The notes beneath the pieces are model-generated. The model worked only from the letters and a program-made list of their open reading frames with translations. It was not told the origin of the DNA and did no database searches. A program made the position numbers and the translations under genes. A stretch of DNA of 64,000 nucleotides, from positions 1 to 64,000 of the forward strand of contig QQUJ01000018.1 of assembly GCA_008501635.1 (NCBI GenBank), given 5' to 3'. The DNA is from Pseudomonadota bacterium (GTDB lineage Bacteria; Pseudomonadota; Gammaproteobacteria; QQUJ01). The stretch's first letter is position 1, and every line of letters begins with the position of its first letter. Below, one piece after another: positions 49,738-60,090 of this stretch.

Positions 49738-51137
49738 TGATTGCCACCAGTCTCAGCGACACCGCGCACATGTTGGGCCTGGATCCCCCGGTACACGATG
49801 TCCGCTATACCGGGGTCAGCACCGATACGCGGCATTTGACAGCGGGGTCGATGTTCGTCGCCCTGCGCGGACCCCGTTTCGACGGTAACGATTACCTGGA
49901 ACAGGCGGCGGCTCAAGGGGCTGTCTGCGCCCTCGCCGATCGCCGGCGCGACACCGGGTTGCCGCTGCTGGCGGTAGAGGACACGCGCCGCGCCCTCGGG
50001 CAACTGGCTGCCGCGTGGCGACGCCGATTTCGCCTCCCGGTCATCGGTGTAACGGGCAGTAACGGCAAGACCACCGTCAAGGAGATGCTGGCCGCCATCT
50101 GTACCCAATGCGCGCCGACCCTGGCCACCAAGGGGAATCTGAACAACGAGATCGGCGTGCCGCTGACGCTGCTCGAACTGGGTTCGCAACATCGTTACGC
50201 GGTGATTGAGATGGGCGCCAGCGCGCCGGGAGAAATCGCCTATCTGGCCGAGATCACACTGCCCGATGTGGCTGTGGTCAACAACGCGGCGGCAGCCCAC
50301 CTTGAGGGTTTTGGTTCGCTCGATGGCGTGGTGCGCGCCAAGGGCGAGATCTACACCCGGCTGCCCGAGCACGGTGTTGCCGTCATCAATGCGGATGATC
50401 CGGGTGCGCCTGTCTGGCACGAACTTGCGGGACAGCGTCGTCGGCTGACCTTTGGCAGCGGTCCGGATTGCGATGTGCGGCTGGATGAGAGCGCGCTCTC
50501 GTTGACCCTGGGGGACGAAGGCTTCGTCTCCTGCCTGGGGATCGACACGCCGGAGGGTCCGCTGCAACTCCGGCTGCCCCTCGCCGGGCGTCACAATGCT
50601 TTCAACGCGGTGGCGGCTGCGGCAGTCGCACTGGCGGCTGAGATTCCGATCAACGCCATCGCGGCTGGACTCGGCCAGGTCCGGGCGGTCACCGGAAGGC
50701 TGCAGTATCGCGCCGGCCGCCAGGGATTGCGGCTGATCGACGATACCTATAACGCCAACCCGCACTCGCTCGCAGCCGGTATCGATGTCCTGACGGTGTG
50801 TCCCGGTGAGCGCTGGCTGGTGCTGGGCGATATGGCGGAACTGGGTACCGACGGAGTGGCGCTGCACACCGCGGCCGGGCGTTATGCCCGTGCTGCCGGC
50901 ATCGAACGACTTTGTGCGCTGGGTCCTCTTGGCCGCCACGCCGTTCATGCCTTCGGCAAGGGTGCCAACCACTACCCCAATCATGAACTGCTGATCGAGG
51001 CTTTGCTGCGCCACCTTCCACCCCAGGCCACCGTACTGGTCAAGGGATCGCGCAGCATGCGTATGGAGCAGGTCGTCAAACAGTTGGTCGCTAACGGTAA
51101 GGATATGCCGAGCGACGACGCGAAGAGGGGGCGTTGA
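49734..51137 (+). CDS. murF: UDP-MurNAc-tripeptide:D-Ala-D-Ala ligase
   Basis: MurF adds D-Ala-D-Ala to complete the pentapeptide. The 467-residue product has GVTGSNGKTTVKEMLA (about 104-119), the NNEIGVPLTLLEL segment, and DDTYNANPHSLAAGIDVL in the C-terminal domain, which is the MurF-specific signature. It overlaps murE by four bases and is followed by mraY after three bases. Confidence 0.97.
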   Translation: MMIATSLSDTAHMLGLDPPVHDVRYTGVSTDTRHLTAGSMFVALRGPRFDGNDYLEQAAAQGAVCALADRRRDTGLPLLAVEDTRRALGQLAAAWRRRFRLPVIGVTGSNGKTTVKEMLAAICTQCAPTLATKGNLNNEIGVPLTLLELGSQHRYAVIEMGASAPGEIAYLAEITLPDVAVVNNAAAAHLEGFGSLDGVVRAKGEIYTRLPEHGVAVINADDPGAPVWHELAGQRRRLTFGSGPDCDVRLDESALSLTLGDEGFVSCLGIDTPEGPLQLRLPLAGRHNAFNAVAAAAVALAAEIPINAIAAGLGQVRAVTGRLQYRAGRQGLRLIDDTYNANPHSLAAGIDVLTVCPGERWLVLGDMAELGTDGVALHTAAGRYARAAGIERLCALGPLGRHAVHAFGKGANHYPNHELLIEALLRHLPPQATVLVKGSRSMRMEQVVKQLVANGKDMPSDDAKRGR

Positions 51138-51140
51138 CGC

Positions 51141-52223
51141 ATGCTGCACGCACTGACTGATTACCTCTCCAATTACTACAGCGCCTTCAACGTCTTTCAG
51201 TACCTGACGTTTCGCGCCATTCTCGGCGTGCTGACCGCGCTGCTGATCTCCTTCGTGGTCGGTCCCTTCATGATCGCCCATCTCAGTTTTCGTCAGATCG
51301 GGCAGCAGGTGCGCGATGACGGCCCGCAAACCCATTTCTCCAAGGCCGGGACTCCGACCATGGGAGGGGCGTTGATTCTGGTGGCGATCGCGGTGAGCAC
51401 GCTGTTGTGGTCCGATCTCAGCAACCGCTACGTCTGGATCGTGCTCTCCGTGACGCTGGCTTTCGGCGCGATCGGCTGGGTGGATGATTACCGCAAGATC
51501 GTCTACGGCAACAGTCGCGGACTCTCTGCACGCAGCAAATATGTCTGGCAGTCGTTGGCGGGGCTGGTGACAGCGCTGCTGCTCTACTTCTCGGCCAGTA
51601 ATCCGGCGGAGACTCAGCTGATCGTTCCGTTCTTCAAGGAAGTCGTTCTCGATCTGGGCTGGGTGTTCGTCGTACTGGCCTACTTCGTCATCGTCGGTTC
51701 CAGCAATGCGGTCAATCTAACCGACGGTCTCGACGGTCTGGCGATCCTGCCCACCGTATTGGTGGCCGGCGCGTTGGGTATTTTCGCCTACACCTCGGGC
51801 AACGTGAACTTTTCGAGTTACCTGCTCGTTCCCTATCTGCCTGGAGTGGGCGAGGTGGTGATCTTCTGCGGTGCATTGGTGGGGGCCGGATTGGGGTTTC
51901 TCTGGTTCAACGCCTACCCGGCGCAGGTTTTTATGGGTGACGTGGGCGCATTGGCCCTGGGCGCAGCGCTTGGCGTGTTGGCCGTGGTGGTGCGCCAGGA
52001 GTTGGTGCTGCTGATCATGGGCGGCGTGTTCGTGGTGGAGACCGTTTCGGTCATCCTCCAGGTCGCCTCGTTCAAGCTCACCGGGCGGCGCATCTTCCGC
52101 ATGGCACCGCTGCATCACCATTTTGAACTGAAGGGCTGGCCCGAGCCGCGGGTCATTGTCCGCTTTTGGATTATCACCGTCATTCTGGTGCTGATCGGCC
52201 TGGCCACTTTGAAGTTGCGCTGA
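51141..52223 (+). CDS. mraY: phospho-MurNAc-pentapeptide transferase (lipid I synthase)
   Basis: MraY moves phospho-MurNAc-pentapeptide to undecaprenyl phosphate to form lipid I. The 360-residue protein has about ten membrane helices. Catalytic aspartates are visible in GWVDDYRKI and in the [10 protein letters not shown] loop. The HHHFELKGW motif near the C-terminus and the GTPTMGG loop near residue 75 are intact. The start is ATG 51141 after murF. Confidence 0.97.
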   Translation: MLHALTDYLSNYYSAFNVFQYLTFRAILGVLTALLISFVVGPFMIAHLSFRQIGQQVRDDGPQTHFSKAGTPTMGGALILVAIAVSTLLWSDLSNRYVWIVLSVTLAFGAIGWVDDYRKIVYGNSRGLSARSKYVWQSLAGLVTALLLYFSASNPAETQLIVPFFKEVVLDLGWVFVVLAYFVIVGSSNAVNLTDGLDGLAILPTVLVAGALGIFAYTSGNVNFSSYLLVPYLPGVGEVVIFCGALVGAGLGFLWFNAYPAQVFMGDVGALALGAALGVLAVVVRQELVLLIMGGVFVVETVSVILQVASFKLTGRRIFRMAPLHHHFELKGWPEPRVIVRFWIITVILVLIGLATLKLR

Positions 52224-52229
52224 GACGGG

Positions 52230-53651
52230 ATGAACGCGGTGGGTTTGGCAAGCGGGAACAACGGGATCGAGAGAGAAAGACTGGCGTGGGCAATGCAGAG
52301 TAACGGTCAACAAAGCGCGCCCTGGAAACAGTGGCGGCGGGTGCTGGTGGTCGGCCTGGGCAAGACCGGCTTGAGCTGTGCCCGCTATTTGAGTGCACGT
52401 GGACTGGAAGTCGCCATTACCGACAGCCGCATGCAACCACCGGCATTGGAGGCCGTGCGCGAGTGGCTCCCCGATGCAGCGCTGTTTCTCGGCGGCTTTG
52501 CCGCCGAGGCGTTCGCTGCGGCCGATGCCGTGGTGGTGAGCCCGGGCGTGTCGTTGCGCGAACCGCTGCTGGCGCAAGCGTTGGAGCAGGGCACGCCGGT
52601 GCTGGGTGATGTGGATCTGTTTGCCGCCGAGGCCGGCGCACCGGTCGTTGCGGTCACCGGTTCCAATGGCAAGAGCACCGTCACCACCCTGGTGGGCGAG
52701 ATGGCGCGCCACGCCGGTCGCCGCGTTGGGGTGGGCGGCAATTTGGGTACCCCTTTGCTGGAGTTGCTCGATCCGGCGTTGGAGCTGTATGTGATCGAGC
52801 TGTCCAGCTTCCAACTGGAAACCGCGCACGCGCTCAACGCCAGCGCGGCGGTGGTACTCAACATCAGCGAAGATCACATGGACCGCTACGGCGATCCGGC
52901 GGAATACCGCGCCGCCAAGGAGAGAATCTATCGCGGTGATGGGGTGATGGTTATCAACTCCGACGATCCCCAGGTCGTGGCGATGGTCCTGCCCGGTCGG
53001 CGCTCGATCACCTTCACGCTGGGCACGCCGAAGGCCGATGGTTACGGGCTTGGGCAGCGCGCCGGCGGCCGTTGGCTGATGCGGGGCAGGCAGCCTGTGC
53101 TGGGGGTTGACGAGTTGCGCATGGCCGGTCGCCACAATGTCGCCAATGCGTTGGCAGCCCTGGCGCTCGGCGAGGCGGTGGGTCTGCCGCTGGAACCGAT
53201 GGTGGCGGCGCTGCGCGAGTTCCCGGGCCTGCCGCATCGCTGCCAATTCGTGGCCGAGATCGCAGGTGTGGCCTGGTACAACGACTCCAAGGCGACCAAT
53301 GTCGGCGCCGCCGTTGCCGCCCTGGAGGGCTTCGAACGACCCCTGATCCTGATTGCGGGCGGCGATGCCAAAGGAGCCGATCTGACGCCTTTGCAGGCGC
53401 CGGTCGAGCGCCACGCCCGCGCGGTCGTGTTGTTGGGCCGCGACGCGCCGCGATTGGCGGAAACGCTCGGGCAATGTGTCCCGTTGCACCGGGTCGAATC
53501 GGTTGAGGAGGCGGTGCGGGTGGCGGTATCCCTGGCGCGATCGGGTGACGCGGTACTGCTGGCGCCTGCCTGCGCCAGTCTCGACATGTTCCGTAACTTC
53601 GAGGAACGAGGCGATCGGTTTACCGCCGCGGTGCGGGGGCTGGCGCCATGA
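52230..53651 (+). CDS. murD: UDP-MurNAc-L-alanine:D-glutamate ligase
   Basis: MurD adds D-glutamate. The 473-residue product has VLVVGLGKTGLSCARYL (about 38-54), the ATP loop VTGSNGKSTVTTLV (about 145-158), and the NDSKATNVGAAVAAL block. An internal ATG at 52293 would give 452 residues, nearer to E. coli length, and the first 21 residues are not conserved; either start is possible. The stop overlaps ftsW. Confidence 0.95.
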   Translation: MNAVGLASGNNGIERERLAWAMQSNGQQSAPWKQWRRVLVVGLGKTGLSCARYLSARGLEVAITDSRMQPPALEAVREWLPDAALFLGGFAAEAFAAADAVVVSPGVSLREPLLAQALEQGTPVLGDVDLFAAEAGAPVVAVTGSNGKSTVTTLVGEMARHAGRRVGVGGNLGTPLLELLDPALELYVIELSSFQLETAHALNASAAVVLNISEDHMDRYGDPAEYRAAKERIYRGDGVMVINSDDPQVVAMVLPGRRSITFTLGTPKADGYGLGQRAGGRWLMRGRQPVLGVDELRMAGRHNVANALAALALGEAVGLPLEPMVAALREFPGLPHRCQFVAEIAGVAWYNDSKATNVGAAVAALEGFERPLILIAGGDAKGADLTPLQAPVERHARAVVLLGRDAPRLAETLGQCVPLHRVESVEEAVRVAVSLARSGDAVLLAPACASLDMFRNFEERGDRFTAAVRGLAP

Positions 53652-54853
53652 GCGTAGTAATGACCACCCGGGCCCTGCGCTCCGCGCCACGCAGTCTGCC
53701 GGTGAACGACCCGCTGCGTCTGGATCCGTGGCTGTTGGGTGCGGCTGCCGTTCTGCTGGCGCTCGGCTGGGTAATGGTCGCCTCGGCGTCGATCACCATC
53801 GCCGATCGCAGGTTCGGCCAGCCCCTCTATTACCTGCTGCGTCATAGCGTCTTCCTGGGTATTGGCCTGGCGGCGGCCTGGATGATGTTCTGCACGCCTC
53901 TGGAGGTTTGGCGGCGCGGTGCTCCGGCACTGCTGCTGGCGGGCGTCGTGATGCTGGTCCTGGTATTGATCCCCGGCGTTGGCCGCGAGGTCAACGGCAG
54001 TATGCGCTGGCTGCGCGTCGGTCCGGTGGGGCTGCAGCCCTCCGAATTGGTCAAACTTTTCATGGTGCTCTTCGTCGCGGGTTACCTGGTGCGTCGTGGT
54101 GACGAACTACGGGAACAGTTGAGCGGTTTTCTGAAACCCTTGATGGTGGTCGCTGCCGTCGGGGTGCTGCTGCTGCTGGAACCGGACTTTGGCGCGACCG
54201 GTGTGTTGATGGTGACCGTGATGGGGATGCTGTTCCTGGGCGGAGTGAAGTTCTGGCAGTTTCTGGTGCTGCTGGCGGCGGGTATGGCCGGTGCCTGGTA
54301 CCTGGTGATCAGCTCCCCCTACCGCCTGGAGCGGCTGACCACGTTCCTCAATCCCTGGGCCGACCCCTTCAACAGCGGCTTTCAACTGACCCAGGCGCTT
54401 ATCGCCTTCGGTCGTGGCGAGTGGCTTGGGGTCGGTCTCGGCGCAAGCGTGCAGAAACTGTTCTACCTGCCCGAGGCACATACCGATTTCCTCTTTGCCG
54501 TACTCGCTGAGGAGCTCGGTCTGCTGGGAGCATTGGGGGTTGTGGCGCTCTTCTCGGTACTGATCTGGCGCATGTTTGTTATCGCTGCGCGCGCCCAGCG
54601 CAGCGGCGGACTGTTCGGGGCCTACGCTGCGTGGGGCGTCGGCATCTGCATCGGGTTGCAGGCACTCATCAATATCGGCGTCAACATGGGCGCGCTGCCC
54701 ACCAAGGGACTGACCCTGCCGCTGATGAGCTACGGGGGAACCAGCATCATCGTCGCCTGCGTGATGGTGGCGCTGGTGCTGCGCGTCGATCTGGAGAGTC
54801 GCGAAGCGGAACAGGCCGGGCGCGGTGAGGAGGCCACATGGCGGGCGGCGTGA
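53648..54853 (+). CDS. ftsW: septal peptidoglycan glycosyltransferase FtsW
   Basis: FtsW is the SEDS-family polymerase that works with FtsI. The 401-residue protein has about ten membrane segments. Its catalytic aspartate lies in the loop around LLLEPDFGATGVL, and the family signature PEAHTDFLFAVLAEELG and the LPLMSYGGTSI end motif are present. It overlaps murD by four bases and murG by 16. An internal ATG at 53660 is also possible. Confidence 0.96.
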   Translation: MSVVMTTRALRSAPRSLPVNDPLRLDPWLLGAAAVLLALGWVMVASASITIADRRFGQPLYYLLRHSVFLGIGLAAAWMMFCTPLEVWRRGAPALLLAGVVMLVLVLIPGVGREVNGSMRWLRVGPVGLQPSELVKLFMVLFVAGYLVRRGDELREQLSGFLKPLMVVAAVGVLLLLEPDFGATGVLMVTVMGMLFLGGVKFWQFLVLLAAGMAGAWYLVISSPYRLERLTTFLNPWADPFNSGFQLTQALIAFGRGEWLGVGLGASVQKLFYLPEAHTDFLFAVLAEELGLLGALGVVALFSVLIWRMFVIAARAQRSGGLFGAYAAWGVGICIGLQALINIGVNMGALPTKGLTLPLMSYGGTSIIVACVMVALVLRVDLESREAEQAGRGEEATWRAA

Positions 54854-55968
54854 TGATCATGGCCGGTGGCACCGGGGGGCATGTGTTTCCCGCCCTGGCG
54901 GTGGCCGGGTGGCTGCGCGAGCGCGGTGTCGAGGTGACCTGGATGGGCACCCAAGCCGGATTGGAGGCGCGGGTGGTGCCCGCGGCCGGTATTCCGATCG
55001 AGTGGGTGCAGGTTACCGGTTTGCGCGGCAAGGGGATGATCGGGTGGCTGCTGGCGCCGGTGCGTCTGCTGCGAGCGCTCATGCAGGCGCTGGCGATTCT
55101 GCGTCGCTGCCGCCCGCGCGCGGTGCTTGGCATGGGCGGTTTCGTCACCGGGCCAGGGGGATTGGCAAGCTGGTTGCTGCGTACACCGCTATTGATTCAC
55201 GAGCAAAACGCGATTCCCGGACTGACCAATCGGCTGCTGGCCCGCATGGCCAAGCGGGTGATGGAGGCGTTCCCCGGAACTTTTGTACCCAGTCCCAAGG
55301 TGGTGAGCACCGGCAACCCCGTTCGTCCTGAGATTGCGGCCCTGCCGGAACCGGCGTTACGCGGCGCAGCGACCGGCAAGCCGCTGCGCCTGCTGGTGCT
55401 GGGTGGCAGCCGTGGGGCCGTAGCTCTCAATCGCGTCGTGCCCGAGGCTGTGGCCGCCTTGGCGCCGCAGTGCAGACCCGAAATCTGGCACCAGGTGGGA
55501 GAGCGCCAACTCGAGCAGGGGCGTGCCGCGTATCGCGACGCCGAGGTCGAGGCCCGGGTGGAGTCGTTCATCGGGGATATGGCGCAGGCCTACGGTTGGG
55601 CAGATCTGGTGTTGTGCCGGGCGGGCGCCCTGACAATTGCGGAACTCACCGCCGCCGGTGTGGCCGCATTGCTGGTGCCCTACCCGCACGCGGTGGACGA
55701 CCATCAGAGCGCCAATGCCCGCTGGCTGGTAGCGCAGGGCGGGGCGGAACTGATTCCCCAGCCACTGCTCTCTGCGGGACTCCTGGCCGAACATCTGCAA
55801 CAGCTCGATCAGGATCGGGAGCGGCTGCTGGCAATGGCGGAGGCGTCGCGCCGCGTCGCCCAGCCCGAGGCGACCGATCGGGTCGGAACGCAGTGTCTGA
55901 GTCTCGCCGGGTTGGAGGCGCGCCTGGCGAGCACTGCGTCGGATCAGGGGGTGCATCATGGCGCCTGA
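54838..55968 (+). CDS. murG: UDP-GlcNAc:lipid I N-acetylglucosaminyltransferase
   Basis: MurG converts lipid I to lipid II on the inner face of the membrane. The 376-residue product has the first G-loop [16 protein letters not shown] (about 8-23), [24 protein letters not shown] and the second G-loop [17 protein letters not shown]. The ATG at 54838, inside the ftsW 3' end, has GAGGAG five bases upstream and the best N-terminal fit. ATG 54853 is the alternative. Confidence 0.96.
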   Translation: MAGGVMIMAGGTGGHVFPALAVAGWLRERGVEVTWMGTQAGLEARVVPAAGIPIEWVQVTGLRGKGMIGWLLAPVRLLRALMQALAILRRCRPRAVLGMGGFVTGPGGLASWLLRTPLLIHEQNAIPGLTNRLLARMAKRVMEAFPGTFVPSPKVVSTGNPVRPEIAALPEPALRGAATGKPLRLLVLGGSRGAVALNRVVPEAVAALAPQCRPEIWHQVGERQLEQGRAAYRDAEVEARVESFIGDMAQAYGWADLVLCRAGALTIAELTAAGVAALLVPYPHAVDDHQSANARWLVAQGGAELIPQPLLSAGLLAEHLQQLDQDRERLLAMAEASRRVAQPEATDRVGTQCLSLAGLEARLASTASDQGVHHGA

Positions 55969-57403
55969 GAATACGACCCGGGTATCGGTGGGTGTCGATT
56001 GGATTCGCCGGATCAGCAACATTCATATGGTCGGCATCGGCGGCTCGGGCATGGGTGGGATCGCCGAGGTGCTTCTCAATCTTGGCTACACGGTTAGCGG
56101 CTCGGATCTCGCCGAAAACGCGGTGACTCGCCACCTCGCCGCGCAAGGCGCGCGCATCTTCCAGGGGCATGAGGCGCGCAACGTGAGCGATAGTGACGTG
56201 GTGGTGATTTCCAGCGCCATCAAACAGGACAATCCCGAGGTGCAGGCGGCGCGGGCCGCGCGGATCCCGGTAATACCCCGTGCCGAGATGCTGGCTGAAC
56301 TGATGCGCTTTCGCTATGGCATTGCTGTGGCCGGAACGCATGGCAAAACCACGACCACCAGTTTGATCGCGAGCCTTTTGGGTGAAGGGGGGCTCGATCC
56401 CACCTTCGTGATCGGTGGCCGGCTGAACAGTGCCGGCAGCAGCGCCCGGCTCGGTGCCGGTCGCTACCTGGTGGCCGAGGCTGACGAGAGCGATGCCTCC
56501 TTTCTCTATCTGCAGCCGATGCTGGCGGTGGTGACCAACATCGACGCCGATCACATGGAGACCTATCAGGGGGACTTCGATCAGCTGCGCGAGACCTTCC
56601 TGGAGTTTCTTCACCACCTGCCTTTTTATGGTCTGGCGGTGATGTGCATCGATGATCCCGAAGTGAACGGCATTTTGCCGGAGATATCCAAGCCGCTGCT
56701 CACCTACGGTACCGACGCACGTGCCGACGTTCGCGCCATCGACATTCGCCAGGATGGGCTGCGCACACGCTTCACGATTCACCGCGCGGGGCGCGCGGAG
56801 CCCCTGGCGGTGACGCTCAATTTGCCCGGGCGCCACAATGTGCTCAATGCCACAGCGGCCATCGCCGTCGCACAGGAGGTGGGTGTCAGCGACGCGGCGA
56901 TCCTGCGCGCGCTCGATGCCTTCCAGGGTATTGGCCGACGGTTCCAGCTCAACGGTGAGATCGATCTGCCCTCCGGCCGGGTGATGCTGGTCGATGACTA
57001 CGGTCATCATCCGCGCGAGATTGCGGCCACACTGGAGGCCCTGCGCAGCGGGTGGCCGGAGCGGCGCGTGGTGGTTGCCTTTCAGCCCCACCGCTACACC
57101 CGGACACGTGCGCTCTTTGAGGATTTTGCGCAGGTGCTCTCCAGTGTCGATGTACTGCTGCTGACCGAGGTCTACGCCGCGGGCGAGGCACCGCTGGCGG
57201 GTGCCGACGGCCGTACCTTGTCGCGCGCCATCCGCGCCCGCGGTCAGGTCGATCCCATCTTCGTCGAGGAGGTGCGCCAGTTACCCGAGGTGCTGCCCGG
57301 TGTGCTGGAGGATGGCGACATCCTGTTGACCCTGGGCGCCGGGGACATCGGTGCCGTCGCAGCTGGTCTCGCCGCTGCTCTCACCCAGGGGGCCAGGTCG
57401 TGA
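55958..57403 (+). CDS. murC: UDP-MurNAc:L-alanine ligase
   Basis: MurC adds the first peptide residue. The 481-residue product has the UDP-binding [18 protein letters not shown] (about 27-44), the ATP loop [12 protein letters not shown] (about 127-138), and the late [10 protein letters not shown] and [11 protein letters not shown] motifs. It overlaps murG by 11 bases and murB by four. Confidence 0.97.
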   Translation: MAPENTTRVSVGVDWIRRISNIHMVGIGGSGMGGIAEVLLNLGYTVSGSDLAENAVTRHLAAQGARIFQGHEARNVSDSDVVVISSAIKQDNPEVQAARAARIPVIPRAEMLAELMRFRYGIAVAGTHGKTTTTSLIASLLGEGGLDPTFVIGGRLNSAGSSARLGAGRYLVAEADESDASFLYLQPMLAVVTNIDADHMETYQGDFDQLRETFLEFLHHLPFYGLAVMCIDDPEVNGILPEISKPLLTYGTDARADVRAIDIRQDGLRTRFTIHRAGRAEPLAVTLNLPGRHNVLNATAAIAVAQEVGVSDAAILRALDAFQGIGRRFQLNGEIDLPSGRVMLVDDYGHHPREIAATLEALRSGWPERRVVVAFQPHRYTRTRALFEDFAQVLSSVDVLLLTEVYAAGEAPLAGADGRTLSRAIRARGQVDPIFVEEVRQLPEVLPGVLEDGDILLTLGAGDIGAVAAGLAAALTQGARS

Positions 57404-58281
57404 ATGCGATGCGCGGCAATCTGCTCCATAACGAGCCTTTGGCGCGGCATACCAGTTGGCGGATTGGCGGGCCGGCCGAACGCTATTACGAACCCAAGGA
57501 TATTGCCGATCTCGCGGAGTTCCTGCAGCAACTCACCGACGAGGAACCGGTTTTCTGGTTGGGGCTGGGCAGCAACCTGCTGGTTCGTGATGGCGGGGTC
57601 GCAGGCACCGTGATCGCCGCATTCCGAGCGCTGGGAGGAATGGTACGAATCGATGCGCAGCGGGTGCGGGTGGAGGCAGGTGTGGCGTGCCCCCAAGTGG
57701 CCCGTTTCTGCAGTCAACAGGAATTGTGCGGTGTTGAGTTCCTCGCCGGCATACCGGGAACCATGGGCGGCGCGCTGGCCATGAATGCCGGGGCTTTTGG
57801 CGGAGAGACCTGGACACACGTCGAATCGGTGGAGGTTGTCGATCGCCAAGGTAATCGTCGAACACGTCATCCCGCCGACTATCGCATTGGTTATCGCAGT
57901 GTTGATGTCCCCGCCGGCGAGTGGTTTGTGGCCGCGGTGCTGAGGCTTGAGCGCGGAGACAGCGCACAGGTTGCGGATCGCATACGGACCCTGTTGGAGA
58001 AACGCAAGGCGACACAACCGCTCAACCTACCCAGTTGTGGCTCGGTGTTTCGCAATCCGCCCGGCGACCACGCGGCGCGCCTGATAGAGACCGCGGGGCT
58101 GAAGGGGCTGCGGATCGGCGATGCCTGTGTTTCAGAAAAACACGCCAACTTCATCGTCAATCTGGGTAAGGCATGCGCTGCGGATGTCGAGCGGCTTATC
58201 GAAACCGTGATCGTGCGGGTACAGGAGCATCACGGTGTCACCTTGGCGCCGGAGGTGCGCATCGTGGGCAGGGCGGCGTGA
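57400..58281 (+). CDS. murB: UDP-N-acetylenolpyruvoylglucosamine reductase
   Basis: MurB reduces enolpyruvyl-UDP-GlcNAc to UDP-MurNAc using FAD and NADPH. The 293-residue product is the short type II form. It has [13 protein letters not shown] near the N-terminus, [36 protein letters not shown], and the catalytic serine in [10 protein letters not shown]. The GTG start overlaps the murC stop (GTGA); an ATG three codons downstream is possible. Placement between murC and ddl is common in non-enteric gammaproteobacteria. Confidence 0.96.
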   Translation: MNAMRGNLLHNEPLARHTSWRIGGPAERYYEPKDIADLAEFLQQLTDEEPVFWLGLGSNLLVRDGGVAGTVIAAFRALGGMVRIDAQRVRVEAGVACPQVARFCSQQELCGVEFLAGIPGTMGGALAMNAGAFGGETWTHVESVEVVDRQGNRRTRHPADYRIGYRSVDVPAGEWFVAAVLRLERGDSAQVADRIRTLLEKRKATQPLNLPSCGSVFRNPPGDHAARLIETAGLKGLRIGDACVSEKHANFIVNLGKACAADVERLIETVIVRVQEHHGVTLAPEVRIVGRAA

Positions 58282-58294
58282 GGGGGTGCGGGCT

Positions 58295-59257
58295 TTGAAG
58301 GCACAGAGCGCCAGCGATTTTGGCAAAGTCGCCGTTCTGATGGGCGGGCGCTCGGCCGAGCGCGAAGTGTCGTTGAAGAGCGGTGCGCAGGTGCTGCGCG
58401 GGCTGCTGAACCGTGGCATCGATGCGCATGGCGTCGATGCGCAAAGCAGTGTGTTGGATCAGCTCGCGGCAGGAAAATTCGATCGGGTCTTTATCGTGCT
58501 GCACGGTCGCGGCGGGGAAGACGGCGTGCTCCAGGGCGCATTGGAGACCATCGGGTTGCCCTATACAGGGAGTGGTGTCCTGGCGTCGAGCCTGGGCATG
58601 GACAAGTGGCGCACCAAGCTCCTGTGGCAGGCGTTGGGGCTGCCGGTGCCCGTCTACGAGGTGTTGGATGAGCGCAGCGATTTCGATGCCGTGGAGCGCG
58701 TGCTGGGATTGCCACTGTTCGTCAAGCCGTCCAACGAGGGGTCGAGTGTGGGTATATCCAAAGTCAAACACACCGGCGAACTCCAGCGTGCATACGAACT
58801 GGCGGCGCAGTACGACACAACGGTGTTGGCGGAGCGGTTTGTCTCGGGTGGTGAGTACACGGTTGCGATCCTCGACGGTGAGGCGCTGCCGGTGATTCGC
58901 ATCGAAGCCGCGGTGGAGTTCTACGACTACGATGCCAAATATCTGCGTGATGACACCCGCTATTACTGTCCGTGCGGCCTGCCGGATAAAGCCGAGCAGC
59001 GCCTCCATGAACTGGCGTTGGAGGGCTTCGCGGCCCTGGGTGGCGCGGGGTGGGGTCGTGTTGATTTTCTCCTCGACAGCCACGGCCATCCCTATCTCCT
59101 TGAAGTCAACACCGTGCCCGGCATGACCGATCACAGTTTGGTGCCGATGGCTGCCCGTGCGGCGGGGATCGAGTTCGATGAACTGGTGTGGAGGATTCTC
59201 GAGACCAGTCTCGAACCGCGGCGCAGTTGGGTTCCTGGCCGAGAAGGGCAGAGGTGA
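58295..59257 (+). CDS. ddl: D-alanine:D-alanine ligase
   Basis: Ddl makes the D-Ala-D-Ala dipeptide used by MurF. The product is about 320 residues with [17 protein letters not shown] at the start, [12 protein letters not shown], the ATP-grasp [17 protein letters not shown] block, and the [15 protein letters not shown] end motif. TTG 58295 is chosen because GGGGG sits eight bases upstream. GTG 58286 is the alternative. The stop overlaps the ftsQ start (TGATG). Confidence 0.95.
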   Translation: MKAQSASDFGKVAVLMGGRSAEREVSLKSGAQVLRGLLNRGIDAHGVDAQSSVLDQLAAGKFDRVFIVLHGRGGEDGVLQGALETIGLPYTGSGVLASSLGMDKWRTKLLWQALGLPVPVYEVLDERSDFDAVERVLGLPLFVKPSNEGSSVGISKVKHTGELQRAYELAAQYDTTVLAERFVSGGEYTVAILDGEALPVIRIEAAVEFYDYDAKYLRDDTRYYCPCGLPDKAEQRLHELALEGFAALGGAGWGRVDFLLDSHGHPYLLEVNTVPGMTDHSLVPMAARAAGIEFDELVWRILETSLEPRRSWVPGREGQR

Positions 59258-60090
59258 TGGGGCAGCGCCGCACTCAGGCCAGACGGCACGACGAGCGTGC
59301 ACCGTCGCGCTGGCGACCGTATTTCAAGTGGGCGGCGGTGTTGCTGCTGGTGGTGGCTCCCACGGCTATGGCACTCATTCAGAGCACGCGTTGGGTGGTT
59401 GATCCGGCCACTTTTCCGGTGCACAGCGTAAGGGTGGAGGGTGACTTTCAGTATCTGGTGCGCACTGAGCTGCAACAGGCGGTGAATGAACACGTGGGAA
59501 GTGGGTTGCTGTGGGTCGATGTCGAGGCGGTGCGCCGCGGTGTGGAAAGCCTGGCCTGGGTGCAGCGTGCCAGCGTGCGACGGATTTGGTCCGAGGGATT
59601 GGTCGTCCATGTCACGGAGCAGCGGCCCTACGCGAAGTGGGTGCCAGGCGGGTTGGTGAACAGTGAGGGAACCGTGTTTGCCGCGGCCACGGGCACAGGA
59701 CCGGTGGGGTTACCGGAATTCAACGGTCCGCCGGGATTGTCTGCGGTTGTCACTCAACGTTATCGGGAGTTCGCGTCCCTGGTGGCGGAGAGTGGCTCAA
59801 GTGTTCAGAGCATTGAGCTTGACGAACGCAATGCCTGGCGCGTCCAGCTGTCCAGTGGTGTGACGCTGGATCTGGGACGCGAAGATGTTTCGCGACGGCT
59901 GGCCCGATTTGCGCGTTACTACACCTCCGTTCTGAGCAAAGAGCAACGCGCGGTGACACGCGTTGATCTGCGCTACGCGAATGGGTTTGCCGTCGAGTTT
60001 TCTGCGCCACCGCTGAGTTCGGTGGAGCAGCCTGCAAATCGGCAAAGTGGATTGTTAAAGGGAGATTTGGCGAATGCCAAAAAAGTCTGA
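59257..60090 (+). CDS. ftsQ: cell division protein FtsQ
   Basis: FtsQ is the bitopic scaffold of the FtsQBL complex. The 277-residue product has a basic cytoplasmic tail, one membrane segment (about 25-42), a POTRA domain (about 55-125, FPVHSVRVEGDFQYL) and a beta domain. ATG 59257 overlaps the ddl stop with GAGG just upstream; the frame is open 23 codons further without conservation. Confidence 0.94.
   Translation: MGQRRTQARRHDERAPSRWRPYFKWAAVLLLVVAPTAMALIQSTRWVVDPATFPVHSVRVEGDFQYLVRTELQQAVNEHVGSGLLWVDVEAVRRGVESLAWVQRASVRRIWSEGLVVHVTEQRPYAKWVPGGLVNSEGTVFAAATGTGPVGLPEFNGPPGLSAVVTQRYREFASLVAESGSSVQSIELDERNAWRVQLSSGVTLDLGREDVSRRLARFARYYTSVLSKEQRAVTRVDLRYANGFAVEFSAPPLSSVEQPANRQSGLLKGDLANAKKV

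Noticed and set aside
51717-53690. Long minus-strand open frame opposite mraY and murD
   Set aside because: It is a shadow of conserved plus-strand genes, rich in His, Gln and Arg, and has no domain.
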